In this document: positions 26,599 to 35,492 of the stretch, in pieces | Numbering within the stretch: position 1 is the first letter of the stretch | Layout of the letters: each line of letters starts with the position of its first letter | Assembly: GCF_900142605.1 (NCBI RefSeq) | Contig: NZ_FRBL01000001.1 | Location: forward strand, 434,001-498,000 | DNA length: 64,000 nt | From: Chitinophaga jiangningensis | Lineage (GTDB): Bacteria; Bacteroidota; Bacteroidia; Chitinophagales; Chitinophagaceae | Reading direction: 5' to 3' | Made by a program: the position numbers and the translations under genes | The notes under the pieces: model-generated | The model's database searches: none | Seen by the model: the letters and a program-made list of their open reading frames with translations, nothing else | What the model was told of the DNA's origin: nothing

Positions 26599-28137
26599 AT
26601 GACAGAAAAGATACTTATCCTCGATTTCGGTTCACAGTATACGCAGCTGATTGCACGCAGCATACGCGAACTAAATGTTTATTGCGAAATTAAACCATGC
26701 CTGCAGCCAATAGCATGGGACGAATCCATCAAAGGCATTATTTTATCCGGAAGTCCGTTTTCCGTAAATGATCCAAATGCACCTTCCGTTGACATTGCAG
26801 CCATGGCCGAAAAAGTACCGGTACTCGGTATCTGCTACGGTGCACAGCTGATGGCCAAAAACTTCGGCGGCGAAGTAGCCAAAAGTAATATCCGTGAATA
26901 CGGACGCGCCTTTATGGAGCACAGCGATAAAGAGGAAAAATTATTATATGATATTTCCGGTAAAAGCCAGGTTTGGATGAGTCACTCCGACACCATCAAA
27001 AAAATACCGGATACCTTCGAAGTAATCGCTACCACTGAAAATATCCCGGTAGCCGCTTTCAAAAGCTCGAAAGTTGCTAAAAACCCGGTATTCGGTCTGC
27101 AGTTTCACCCGGAAGTAACCCACTCCCTGGAAGGTAAACAGATCATCCGCAACTTCCTCCTGCATGTATGTAACTGCAGCCAGGATTGGACTCCTGCTCA
27201 CTTTGTACAGGAAACCATCGCTAATATCAAGGAAAAAGTAGGTGATAAACGTGTAGTAATGGCGCTCAGCGGTGGTGTAGACAGCACCGTGGCTGCTGAA
27301 CTGATTCATAAGGCGATCGGTAGCAACCTGTTCTGCATCTTTGTAGATAACGGACTGCTCCGTAAAGACGAATACGAAACCGTACTGGAATCATATAAAC
27401 ATATGGGCCTGAACGTGAAAGGGGTGAATGCAAAAGACCTCTTCTACGGTCAGCTGGATGGCGTTTCCGATCCGGAGCAGAAACGTAAAATCATCGGACG
27501 CCTTTTCATCGAAGTATTCCAGCAGGAATCCTCTGAGCTGAAAGACATCTCCTTCCTCGGTCAGGGTACCATCTACCCGGACGTAATTGAGTCCGTATCC
27601 GTTAACGGTCCTTCTGTTACCATTAAATCGCACCACAACGTAGGTGGCCTTCCTGAAAAGATGAACATGCAGCTGGTAGAGCCACTGCGCTTCCTCTTTA
27701 AAGACGAAGTACGCCGCGTAGGCCGCGAAATCGGTATCAGCGACATCTTCCTCGCTCGTCATCCATTCCCGGGTCCTGGTTTGGCCATCCGTATCCTCGG
27801 TGCCATCACCCCGGAAAAAGTGGATATGCTGCAACAGGCAGACGCCATCTACATCGACGGACTCCGTGAAGCAGGCCTCTACGACAAAGTATGGCAGGCG
27901 GGTACCATCCTGCTGCCGGTACAAAGCGTAGGCGTAATGGGCGACGAACGTACCTACGAGTTTACCGTGGCACTGCGCGCAGTAACCTCCGTAGACGGTA
28001 TGACCGCCGACTGGGCGCACCTGCCATATGAGTTCCTGGCAAAAATGTCCAATGATATAATCAACAGGGTTAAAGGTATTAACCGTGTTGTTTATGATAT
28101 CAGCTCCAAGCCACCTGCCACTATTGAGTGGGAATAA
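26599..28137 (+). CDS. guaA: GMP synthase (glutamine-hydrolysing)
   Basis: The 512-aa enzyme converts XMP to GMP with ATP and glutamine. The N-terminal class I amidotransferase domain (about 1-190) has the nucleophile in GICYGAQLMAK and the catalytic His in FGLQFHPEV. The ATP-pyrophosphatase domain has the PP-loop ALSGGVDSTVAAE. The C-terminal dimerisation domain ends with the typical YDISSKPPATIEWE. The length is normal. An imperfect hairpin follows at 28160-28199, so it is probably a single-gene unit. Confidence 0.98.
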   Translation: MTEKILILDFGSQYTQLIARSIRELNVYCEIKPCLQPIAWDESIKGIILSGSPFSVNDPNAPSVDIAAMAEKVPVLGICYGAQLMAKNFGGEVAKSNIREYGRAFMEHSDKEEKLLYDISGKSQVWMSHSDTIKKIPDTFEVIATTENIPVAAFKSSKVAKNPVFGLQFHPEVTHSLEGKQIIRNFLLHVCNCSQDWTPAHFVQETIANIKEKVGDKRVVMALSGGVDSTVAAELIHKAIGSNLFCIFVDNGLLRKDEYETVLESYKHMGLNVKGVNAKDLFYGQLDGVSDPEQKRKIIGRLFIEVFQQESSELKDISFLGQGTIYPDVIESVSVNGPSVTIKSHHNVGGLPEKMNMQLVEPLRFLFKDEVRRVGREIGISDIFLARHPFPGPGLAIRILGAITPEKVDMLQQADAIYIDGLREAGLYDKVWQAGTILLPVQSVGVMGDERTYEFTVALRAVTSVDGMTADWAHLPYEFLAKMSNDIINRVKGINRVVYDISSKPPATIEWE

Positions 28138-28159
28138 CGGGCGACTTACGAGCCAAAAT

Positions 28160-28199
28160 AACCGATCGGCACAACTTATGCAGTAGATGCCGGTCGGTT
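28160..28199 (+). terminator. hairpin after guaA
   Basis: AACCGATCGGCA pairs with TGCCGGTCGGTT (one G-T pair) around a 16-base loop. The T run after it is weak (GTTAAATTT), so termination may be partial and the next gene may be partly co-transcribed. Confidence 0.5.
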
Positions 28200-28236
28200 G
28201 TTAAATTTATATCAAGCACACAAACTGCCAATTGTT

Positions 28237-29553
28237 ATGAGCCTGTCTTTTTCTATAAAACACCTGTTTGCCGGAGTGGCCATCGCGCTCACCATCAGCG
28301 CCTGTTCCTCCTCCCGCAAAACCGTATCAAAACCTGCTCCTGCTCCCAATACCACCACTAACAAACCCACACCTGAAAAAAGTCCGGAACCTAAAAAGGT
28401 AGATAAAAAAATACCTTTCAACGTACCCGCTTTTGCCAAAGATGTGAAAAGAGGCACCTACAACGTGGCCATATTCGCGCCACTGTATCTCGACTCCGTA
28501 TTTGCCACCTCCAACGATATTCCAGGTCGTACCATGCCCCGCTACGTACTGCCAGGACTTGAATTCTACGAAGGCGCACAGCTCGCCCTCGACTCCCTGC
28601 AAACACAAGGGTATAATCTCCGTGTAACCGTATACGACAGCAAAGGAAAACAGAGCATTTCCAGCCTGATCAAATCCAAAGTGCTGGATGCCACCGACCT
28701 GATCATCGGCTCGGTTACCAATCCTGACCTAAAGGAACTGAGCGATTTCTCCCGCGATAAAGAAATCAATTTCGTGTCCGCTACCTACCCTAACGATGGT
28801 GGCGTTACCGATAACCCGTTCCTGTTTATCAGCAACAGCACCCTGAAAACACATACCGAAGCAATGCAGAAGTATGTACAGGAAACATTTGCGAATAAAA
28901 ATATTGTGCTGCTGCGCCGTAACACCGCCTTTGAATCACGCATGTATGCTGACTTCAAAGCAGCCTACGATAAAATGGATTACGCTAAAAAATCAAGGAT
29001 CCGTGAATTTGTATGGAGTGATGCCACCACCGCGGACGAACTCAGCAAAGTGCTGCTCACCGACCGTACCAATATCCTGATCGTAACGGCACTGGACGAG
29101 AATGGCGCCAAAACCCTGCTGCGCAAGCTCAGCACCGCTACAGCCACCTACCCGATCCAGATCTACGGTATGCCTACCTGGGATGTTTTCCGGTTTAAAG
29201 AGCCGGAATTCAAAGGCATGAATATCTACTACTCCTCTCCTTACTACAACGATAAAAACGATTATTACAGCAAATATGTAACGGATTATTTCCGTCGTGT
29301 TTATCGTGCACGCCCTTCAGACATGGCGATCAAAGGATTTGACATGACCTATTATTTCGTGCGGCTGATGCGCGACAAAGGAGTTTACTTCAACGCCTAT
29401 ACCAACGATGCACCTAAGATCATTTCCAGGTATAACTTCCAGCCGGTATATGTGAAAGATGGTGAAACCATTCCTTCCTATTTTGAGAATAAGAACATCT
29501 ATATCTATCAGAAGGGCGATTCCGAGGATGTGAAGATGAATACGAATAACTAA
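28237..29553 (+). CDS. lipoprotein with type 1 periplasmic-binding-protein fold
   Basis: The ATG at 28237 (MSLSFSIKHLFAGVAIAL then TISACSSS) gives a lipoprotein signal; the open frame starts 13 codons earlier at a TTG that lies inside the guaA hairpin. After a Pro/Thr/Lys-rich linker the body (NVAIFAPLYLDSVF, GLEFYEGAQLALDSLQTQGY, VTVYDSKGKQS) reads as an ABC-type amino-acid-receptor-like domain (Peripla_BP_6). LysM domains that sometimes accompany this family are absent. The ligand is unknown, and no transporter gene is adjacent. Confidence 0.82.
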   Translation: MSLSFSIKHLFAGVAIALTISACSSSRKTVSKPAPAPNTTTNKPTPEKSPEPKKVDKKIPFNVPAFAKDVKRGTYNVAIFAPLYLDSVFATSNDIPGRTMPRYVLPGLEFYEGAQLALDSLQTQGYNLRVTVYDSKGKQSISSLIKSKVLDATDLIIGSVTNPDLKELSDFSRDKEINFVSATYPNDGGVTDNPFLFISNSTLKTHTEAMQKYVQETFANKNIVLLRRNTAFESRMYADFKAAYDKMDYAKKSRIREFVWSDATTADELSKVLLTDRTNILIVTALDENGAKTLLRKLSTATATYPIQIYGMPTWDVFRFKEPEFKGMNIYYSSPYYNDKNDYYSKYVTDYFRRVYRARPSDMAIKGFDMTYYFVRLMRDKGVYFNAYTNDAPKIISRYNFQPVYVKDGETIPSYFENKNIYIYQKGDSEDVKMNTNN

Positions 29554-29577
29554 TAATATTTTGAAGTGTAGAAAAAG

Positions 29578-29608
29578 ACTGATGCCTTCGGCATCAGCCT
29601 TTTTTTTG
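29578..29608 (+). terminator. rho-independent terminator after the binding-protein gene
   Basis: CTGATGCC / GGCATCAG with loop TTC is followed by CC and eight T. The tip GCC-TTC-GGC is the same as in the double hairpins, but only one hairpin is present here. Confidence 0.85.
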
Positions 29609-29657
29609 CGCGCTGTCGCGCGGGGTTTTGCCTGCCGGCAGATGAATTAGTACATGT

Positions 29658-29980
29658 GGGAGAGGCCGCAGGCCTTTGCTACAGTACGCCCGGCAGCATT
29701 TCTGAAGCACAACGCTACACCGCATGCATTCCCGTGTATACACGCGGGAAAACCCGCAGGCCATTTCCATAATGAGTTCCACAACACCATATGCAGTGTA
29801 TGCGTGCGGGAGAGGCCGCAGGCCTTTGCTACAATACGCCCGGCAGCATTTCTGAAGCACACCGCTACACCGTATGCATTCCCGTGTATACACACAGGAA
29901 AAACTGCAGGCCATTTCCATAATGCGCTACATAACACCATATGCAGTGTATGCGTGCGGGAGAGGCCGCAGGCCTCCCCC
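29658..29980. repeat. 150-bp tandem repeat, two full units and a partial third
   Basis: Unit 1 (29658-29807) and unit 2 (29808-29957) both start GGGAGAGGCCGCAGGCC and differ at only a few positions. A third copy (29958-29980) keeps the first 20 or so bases and then runs into a double hairpin. The period is exactly 150, a multiple of three, so long frames stay open on both strands (for example 29654-30025 plus and 29647-30018 minus). None has a credible start, composition or family, so I call the region non-coding. This fills most of the 617-base gap between 29553 and 30171; the rest is the terminator, the hairpin and the leader of the sigma-factor gene. Confidence 0.9.
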
Positions 29981-30022
29981 CACGCTTGTCCACCCGGGAC
30001 GAAGGCCCGGGTGGACAAGCGT
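29952..30022. repeat. overlapping double hairpin (copy 2 of 6)
   Basis: Hairpin A pairs 29952-29967 with 29971-29985 (loop GCA; one bulge and one mismatch) and uses the start of the third tandem-repeat unit as its 5' arm. Hairpin B pairs 29982-29998 with 30006-30022 (17 perfect pairs, tip C-GAA-G after an A-G mismatch). ACGC at 29982-29985 belongs to both. The element begins and ends with GCGT. It lies 148 bases upstream of the sigma-factor gene. Confidence 0.8.
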
Positions 30023-30170
30023 TAAAAAACACCTATTTATATTTCTTTCGGATTAAATAAATATTAACTTAGCGAAGTAACCAACATCTAAACAACCAAA
30101 ATTCTAATCTTTGTCTATTCATCCGGTGTAAGAACCTGCTGATTGCTAACCTAATAAGCGTACTTAATTC

Positions 30171-30770
30171 ATGTCAACGAATACAGGGTTAACAGAAACG
30201 GAACTGATAGCACAAATGCAATGCGGTGATATGGCAGCTTTCGACGCCATCTACCATACCTATTTTCAGGCTGTATATGGCAATATCCTGCGGCTCACGC
30301 ACGATGCTGCTGCCACCGATGATATCATCCAGGAAGTATTTATCAGGTTATGGGAGAAGAAAGATTCACTCGATGTGGCACGCCCCCTCGGCAATTGGCT
30401 ATTTGTAGTGAGTTATAACCGTAGCATGAACTATCTGCGCGACCGCCAGCGGGAAAAGCTCGCTCCCGAACAACTGGCCACCAGCGTTACAGCCGCAGAA
30501 AATGAATGGCAGATCACCGAAGCACAACTGCAACTGATAGAAGAAGCTATTGGCCAACTACCGCCACAACGCAAACGCGTATTCACCCTCTGTAAAATCC
30601 AGGGCAAAACCTACGCAGAAGCAGCAGAAACACTAAACATCTCCCGATATACCGTAAAAGAACATATTACCAAAGCCAACGATTTCATCAGGGAATATGC
30701 CAGAATGCACCCCGACAAAGCATTTCAGGTGGGCGTTCCATTGCTGGCCTATCTTGCTGCCACCTGTTAA
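30171..30770 (+). CDS. ECF RNA polymerase sigma-70 factor (FecI-like)
   Basis: The 199-aa protein has region 2 (AFDAIYHTYFQAVYGNILRL, DDIIQEVFIRLWEKKDSL) and region 4 (QLPPQRKRVFTLCKIQGKTY, AEAAETLNISRYTVKEHITK). It belongs to the Bacteroidota ECF group that sits before FecR and SusC/SusD genes. In that layout FecR holds the sigma factor until the SusC-like receptor, through its N-terminal STN domain, signals substrate. FecR follows 63 bases downstream, and the receptor with an STN domain comes after it, so the full signalling chain is present. Confidence 0.95.
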   Translation: MSTNTGLTETELIAQMQCGDMAAFDAIYHTYFQAVYGNILRLTHDAAATDDIIQEVFIRLWEKKDSLDVARPLGNWLFVVSYNRSMNYLRDRQREKLAPEQLATSVTAAENEWQITEAQLQLIEEAIGQLPPQRKRVFTLCKIQGKTYAEAAETLNISRYTVKEHITKANDFIREYARMHPDKAFQVGVPLLAYLAATC

Positions 30771-30833
30771 AATTTTTTTTACTCCACAGCCCCCCTCTCT
30801 TCACTCCCCGGTGTATTAATATAAACGCTACCT

Positions 30834-32006
30834 GTGGATATGGACCACTACATCATTGAACTGCTCGAAAAAGAACACTGGACGGAAGAAGACCGGCAGC
30901 GGGTAATGCACTACCTGGCTACCTCCAACCGCAGTGAGCTGCAGGAGCATTTGCTGCAACGGTTCCGGGAAGCTACCACACAACAAAAGAACAGTGAGCA
31001 CGCCCACATGCTGCTGCAAAAAATACATTCACAACTACAACCTGCAGCACCGCCGGTACCGCGTAACCGATACCGCAGGCTCATAGTAGTGTCCACAGCG
31101 GCTGCCGCAGCTATACTGGCAGTTGTAGTGTGGACAGCTCCACATCTCTCTGTAACAAATAAAAAAACTACTGCACCTGCAAGCCTTATTGCAAGTAAGT
31201 TTGGGGAAGATGTGAAGCCCGGCTCCAACAAAGCCACCCTTACCCTTGGCAACGGGAAAACCGTGGTACTGGAAGACACCAAAGACGGCACTATACCCGC
31301 GGGCGATGAAAAAATTCACAAAGCACAAGACGAACTGGTATATGATCATACCGAACAATCCGTAGCCGTCAACACCCTGCAAACACCTAAAGGCGGCCAA
31401 TACCAGGTAGTACTTTCCGATGGTACCAAAGTATGGCTCAACGCCGCCAGCACGCTCACCTATCCGGCTTCCTTCCGAGGCAACACCCGCACCGTAACAC
31501 TCAGCGGCGAAGCCTACTTTGAAGTGGCCGCCAATGCAAATATGCCCTTCTATGTAAATACACCGGAAGAGCAGGTACAGGTACTGGGCACCAGCTTTAA
31601 CGTGAAAGCCTACACGGAAGAAAAACGCAACACCACCACCCTCATCGAGGGGGCCGTGAAAGTAGCCAAAGCAGAAAGATCAATTGTCCTCAAACCCGGG
31701 GAGCAAACCGTGTATAGCAAATCCACCGGCCGCCTCCAGGCTTCCGGCGGCGATCCTGCACGCGCCATCGCCTGGAAAAACGGACAGTTCGCATTTAAAA
31801 ACGACGACCTGAAAGAAGTAATGCAAACCATCAGCAGATGGTATGATACAGATGTTAATTACGACGAAACTTTAGATATATCAGCTATTCATGTAACAGG
31901 ATTTATGCGCCGGCAGGCCAACCTTTCCAGCACGTTGGAAATACTGGAACTCACTGCAGGCGTGCATTTCAAAATACAAGGACGGACCATTAGCGTAACC
32001 AGATAA
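30834..32006 (+). CDS. FecR-family anti-sigma factor
   Basis: From GTG at 30834 (or ATG at 30840) the protein has a cytoplasmic N-terminus that should bind the sigma factor. One membrane helix follows (RLIVVSTAAAAAILAVVVWT, about residues 80-100). The periplasmic FecR domain (TPKGGQYQVVLSDGTKVWLN, VTLSGEAYFEVAANANMPF) and a C-terminal STN-interacting part (TISRWYDTDVNYDE) come next. Order and length are typical. It should relay the SusC signal to the ECF sigma factor encoded just upstream. Confidence 0.95.
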   Translation: MDMDHYIIELLEKEHWTEEDRQRVMHYLATSNRSELQEHLLQRFREATTQQKNSEHAHMLLQKIHSQLQPAAPPVPRNRYRRLIVVSTAAAAAILAVVVWTAPHLSVTNKKTTAPASLIASKFGEDVKPGSNKATLTLGNGKTVVLEDTKDGTIPAGDEKIHKAQDELVYDHTEQSVAVNTLQTPKGGQYQVVLSDGTKVWLNAASTLTYPASFRGNTRTVTLSGEAYFEVAANANMPFYVNTPEEQVQVLGTSFNVKAYTEEKRNTTTLIEGAVKVAKAERSIVLKPGEQTVYSKSTGRLQASGGDPARAIAWKNGQFAFKNDDLKEVMQTISRWYDTDVNYDETLDISAIHVTGFMRRQANLSSTLEILELTAGVHFKIQGRTISVTR

Positions 32007-32096
32007 TTCAAAAAAAAATCACTAATACTTTGTTTGCATCAGCGACTGCGCGCACGCTGATACAACACACTATTGTATTCCACAAACTTACCAGCA

Positions 32097-35000
32097 ATGA
32101 AAACACATTTACCCATCAAACGATGGCTTGGCAAGTGCAGAGCAACCTCATATACCACGCGTATATGCCGCTATGGCCTGCTGTTACTGCTCGCCATCTC
32201 GATGCAAACATCCGCAGGCGCACTGGCACAGGACCAGCCACTCACCGTGAAGGCCACCAATGCCACTCTGGAAACGATTTTCGGCATCATCAGGAAGCAA
32301 AGCGACTACCTCTTCATCTTCCGCGACGAAAACCTGTCCAAAGCCGCTAACAGAGTGACGCTCTCACTCGAAAAAGCAACGATAGACCAGGTGATGAACA
32401 AATGCCTGGAAGGCACCTCACTGAGTTACCGCATTGTAGACAAAACCGTGATCCTGATTCCCAAAAAGGAAGATAATCAAACCCAACAGGTAGTCCCCGT
32501 TTCCGTTACCGGTACCGTACAAGATGCCAACACCGGTGAAACCCTGCCCGGCGTAACCATAGGCGTGAAAGGCACTTCCGCCGGTACCATCACCAACGCC
32601 GACGGAAAATTTGAACTGAAAAATGTAACGCTGCCGGCTACACTGAACTTTACCTTTGTAGGCTTTACCGCCCAACAACTCGTCATCACCAAAGCACAAC
32701 CGATCAACGTACTCCTGAAACGTGAAAGCAAGGACATGCAGCAGGTAGTGGTAATTGGCTACGGTACACAGAAAAAAGTAGACCTTACCGGTGCCGTTGG
32801 CAGCTTTAAACCTACCGACCTGAACGCCCGCCCGGTGCTGGGTCCCGATCAAATGATGCAGGGCCGTATTGCCGGCGTAAACGTTAGCTCCGGCTCCGGT
32901 ACTCCCGGCGGCGCCGTACGTGTAAGCATCAGGGGTATCGGCTCCATCAGCGCCAGCAACGAACCGCTGTATGTAATCGACGGCGTGCCGGTAATGCCGC
33001 ACAACGCCGCCATCACCAACTTCGGCGAAAGCATGAACCCATTGGCTGAACTGAATCCGAACGATATAGAATCAATTGATGTACTGAAAGATGCCGCCTC
33101 CGCTTCCATCTACGGTTCCCGCGCCACCAATGGCGTGGTGCTGATCACCACCAAAAGCGGTAAAAAAGGCAAAGGACAGCTGACTGTGAATACTTTCGCC
33201 AGCATGCAGGAAGTAGCGCGACTCAACAAAATCCAGATGGCTAACAGCGCACAATATGTTGAAGTAGCCAATGAAGCTATCGACAACTATAATAACCAAT
33301 ACGGCTACACGCCAGGCAACAGTAAATTCATCCCCTACATCTACAACCCTTACCCGGGGCTCCCTGAAACCAACTGGATGAATGAAGTGCTGCGCAAAGC
33401 CTACACCAAAAGCGTAGATGTAGCTGCTTCCGGAGGTACTGAAAAAAGTACCTACTACATCAGCGCCGGCTACCTGAATCAACAGGGTACCATCAAAACC
33501 AATGGTCTGGAAAAATACATGGCACGCATCAACCTCACCAGCGAGCCGGTGAAGTGGGCAAAGATCGGGGCGAATATGAGTCTTACCTATTCGAGAAATA
33601 ACCGCGTGCCAGGCTCCAACCTGGGCAGCACCATCCTGGGCCGCAGTTTGCCACAACGGCCGTTTGACAGGCCATACAAGCCAAACGGTGACTATTATGT
33701 AGGTGGCACCAGCGACCTCGTATATCACAACCCGGTACAAATCTTAAATGAGGAAGTAGCATACCTCGATAACTACCGCCTGTTAGGCAACCTGTTTGCA
33801 GAGCTGAAGCTGGCAAAAGGCCTGACCTTCAAAACTTCACTGGGAACAGATCTGATTTATACACAGGATTATATCTATTACAACCAGAAACACCCTTATG
33901 GTACCGGCAACGGCCGAAATGTAGATGAGCGCCGCCTGCTGAGCAATATCCTGCTGGAAAACACCCTCAGCTACAGCACTAACTTCGGTAAACTGAAAGC
34001 TGATTTCCTCGCAGGACAATCCTTCCAGCGTAACATGATCAGCTCTTCCAGTATTGATGGTAACGGCTTCCCGGCACCATCGTTTGATGTACTGGATGCT
34101 GCCGCGGTGATCAATGATGCAGGCACCAACCTGTATGGTAACGCCATGGAGTCCTACTTTGCCAGAGCTAATTTTGCCTGGTCAGATAAATACCTGCTGG
34201 CGCTCTCCATGCGTACAGACGGTTCTTCCAGGTTCTCGCCACAAAACCGGTATGGCTACTTCCCTGCTGTATCCGCGGGCTGGCAGGTATCCAAAGAACC
34301 ATTCTGGTTTTCGCCCACTACTGATCTGAAAATACGCGTGAGTTACGGTGCTACCGGTAACCAGGAAGGCGTAAGTAACTATGCTTATCAATCCCTCACA
34401 ACCGGCGGTTATAACTATGACGGAAAAAGTGGTATCTCTGTAACTACTACCGGCAACAATGACCTCACCTGGGAAAAAGCAAATCAGCTGGATGCCGGCA
34501 TCGACCTCTCACTGCTGAAAGGTGCGGTGGAAGTAACGCTGGACTACTTCAACAAAAAAACTACCAACCTCCTTTATAACATGCCTATTCAGGGCACCTC
34601 CGGCTTCACCAGCATCACCAGCAATATAGGTTCCATGCTGAACACCGGTGTGGAACTGGGTTTGAACACCAACGTAAACCTGGGCCCGGTAGTCTGGAAT
34701 TCCAATTTTAATATCGCATATGTTAAAAACCGCATCACTTCATTAATTGGTAACACGGATGTACTGAGTATTGGCAGTAACCGCGGACTCAAAGTAGGCG
34801 AGGATATCGGCAGCATATGGGTGTATAAAATGACAGGCATTTTCCAGGATGATAAGGAAGTACCCAAACCGCTGTACGACATTGGCGTAAGAGCCGGTGA
34901 CGTGAAATACGCAGACCTGAACAACGATGGTAACATCGACATCAACGACCGCACCATCGTAGGCAGCTCCAATCCGGACTTCTACGGTGGCTGGAACAAC

Positions 35001-35474
35001 ACCTTCCGTTACCGTCACTTCGATTTAGGTGTGTTCGTGAATTATGCTGTTGGGGCAGATGTGTATGCTACCTGGAGAATTAACGCGGAAAAACTTGGCC
35101 TCAGCGGATTTAACAGCACCCTCCGCTCTGTGGAAACAAGATGGACCGGGCCAGGTACCAGCAATACCACACCCCGCGCGATTTACAACCTGGGTTATAA
35201 TATCTACAACAGCTCCCGTTGGTTGGAAAACGGTTCCTTCCTGCGCCTGAGAAGCGTTTCGCTGGGTTATAATATCCCAACATCGCTGTTGGAAAGAGCG
35301 CATATCTCCCGCTTACGCATATATGCACAGGCAGATAACCTGTGGTTATGGACTAAATACAGCGGACTGGATCCGGAAGTGAATTCCAATATGGACCCGC
35401 GTTTCCTTGGTGAAGATAACCTGATATTACCGCAGCCACGTTCCTTTATCATCGGACTTAACCTGGGCTTTTAA
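32097..35474 (+). CDS. SusC/RagA-type TonB-dependent transporter with STN signalling domain
   Basis: I start at the ATG at 32097 (MKTHLPIKRWLGKC), since the open frame reaches only a TTG at 32073. After the signal peptide (GLLLLLAISMQTSAGALAQ) come an STN domain (ATLETIFGIIRKQSDYLFIF) and a carboxypeptidase-D-like domain (GETLPGVTIGVKGTSAGTIT). The plug follows (VVIGYGTQKKVDLTGAVGSF, SIYGSRATNGVVLITTK), then the 22-strand barrel ending PQPRSFIIGLNLGF. It imports a large oligomer across the outer membrane with the SusD partner encoded 18 bases downstream. The STN domain is what makes it a FecA-like signal giver for the FecR/ECF pair upstream. Confidence 0.96.
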   Translation: MKTHLPIKRWLGKCRATSYTTRICRYGLLLLLAISMQTSAGALAQDQPLTVKATNATLETIFGIIRKQSDYLFIFRDENLSKAANRVTLSLEKATIDQVMNKCLEGTSLSYRIVDKTVILIPKKEDNQTQQVVPVSVTGTVQDANTGETLPGVTIGVKGTSAGTITNADGKFELKNVTLPATLNFTFVGFTAQQLVITKAQPINVLLKRESKDMQQVVVIGYGTQKKVDLTGAVGSFKPTDLNARPVLGPDQMMQGRIAGVNVSSGSGTPGGAVRVSIRGIGSISASNEPLYVIDGVPVMPHNAAITNFGESMNPLAELNPNDIESIDVLKDAASASIYGSRATNGVVLITTKSGKKGKGQLTVNTFASMQEVARLNKIQMANSAQYVEVANEAIDNYNNQYGYTPGNSKFIPYIYNPYPGLPETNWMNEVLRKAYTKSVDVAASGGTEKSTYYISAGYLNQQGTIKTNGLEKYMARINLTSEPVKWAKIGANMSLTYSRNNRVPGSNLGSTILGRSLPQRPFDRPYKPNGDYYVGGTSDLVYHNPVQILNEEVAYLDNYRLLGNLFAELKLAKGLTFKTSLGTDLIYTQDYIYYNQKHPYGTGNGRNVDERRLLSNILLENTLSYSTNFGKLKADFLAGQSFQRNMISSSSIDGNGFPAPSFDVLDAAAVINDAGTNLYGNAMESYFARANFAWSDKYLLALSMRTDGSSRFSPQNRYGYFPAVSAGWQVSKEPFWFSPTTDLKIRVSYGATGNQEGVSNYAYQSLTTGGYNYDGKSGISVTTTGNNDLTWEKANQLDAGIDLSLLKGAVEVTLDYFNKKTTNLLYNMPIQGTSGFTSITSNIGSMLNTGVELGLNTNVNLGPVVWNSNFNIAYVKNRITSLIGNTDVLSIGSNRGLKVGEDIGSIWVYKMTGIFQDDKEVPKPLYDIGVRAGDVKYADLNNDGNIDINDRTIVGSSNPDFYGGWNNTFRYRHFDLGVFVNYAVGADVYATWRINAEKLGLSGFNSTLRSVETRWTGPGTSNTTPRAIYNLGYNIYNSSRWLENGSFLRLRSVSLGYNIPTSLLERAHISRLRIYAQADNLWLWTKYSGLDPEVNSNMDPRFLGEDNLILPQPRSFIIGLNLGF

Positions 35475-35492
35475 CATCAATCTGACCTGATC

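Noticed and set aside
29658..29980. CRISPR-like array
   Set aside because: The unit is 150 bp with nearly identical content throughout; there are no short repeats separated by unique spacers and no cas genes.
29594..30025. Open frames of about 110-123 codons on both strands across the 150-bp repeats
   Set aside because: They are open only because the repeat period is a multiple of three; both strands are open at once, there is no family resemblance and no plausible start region.
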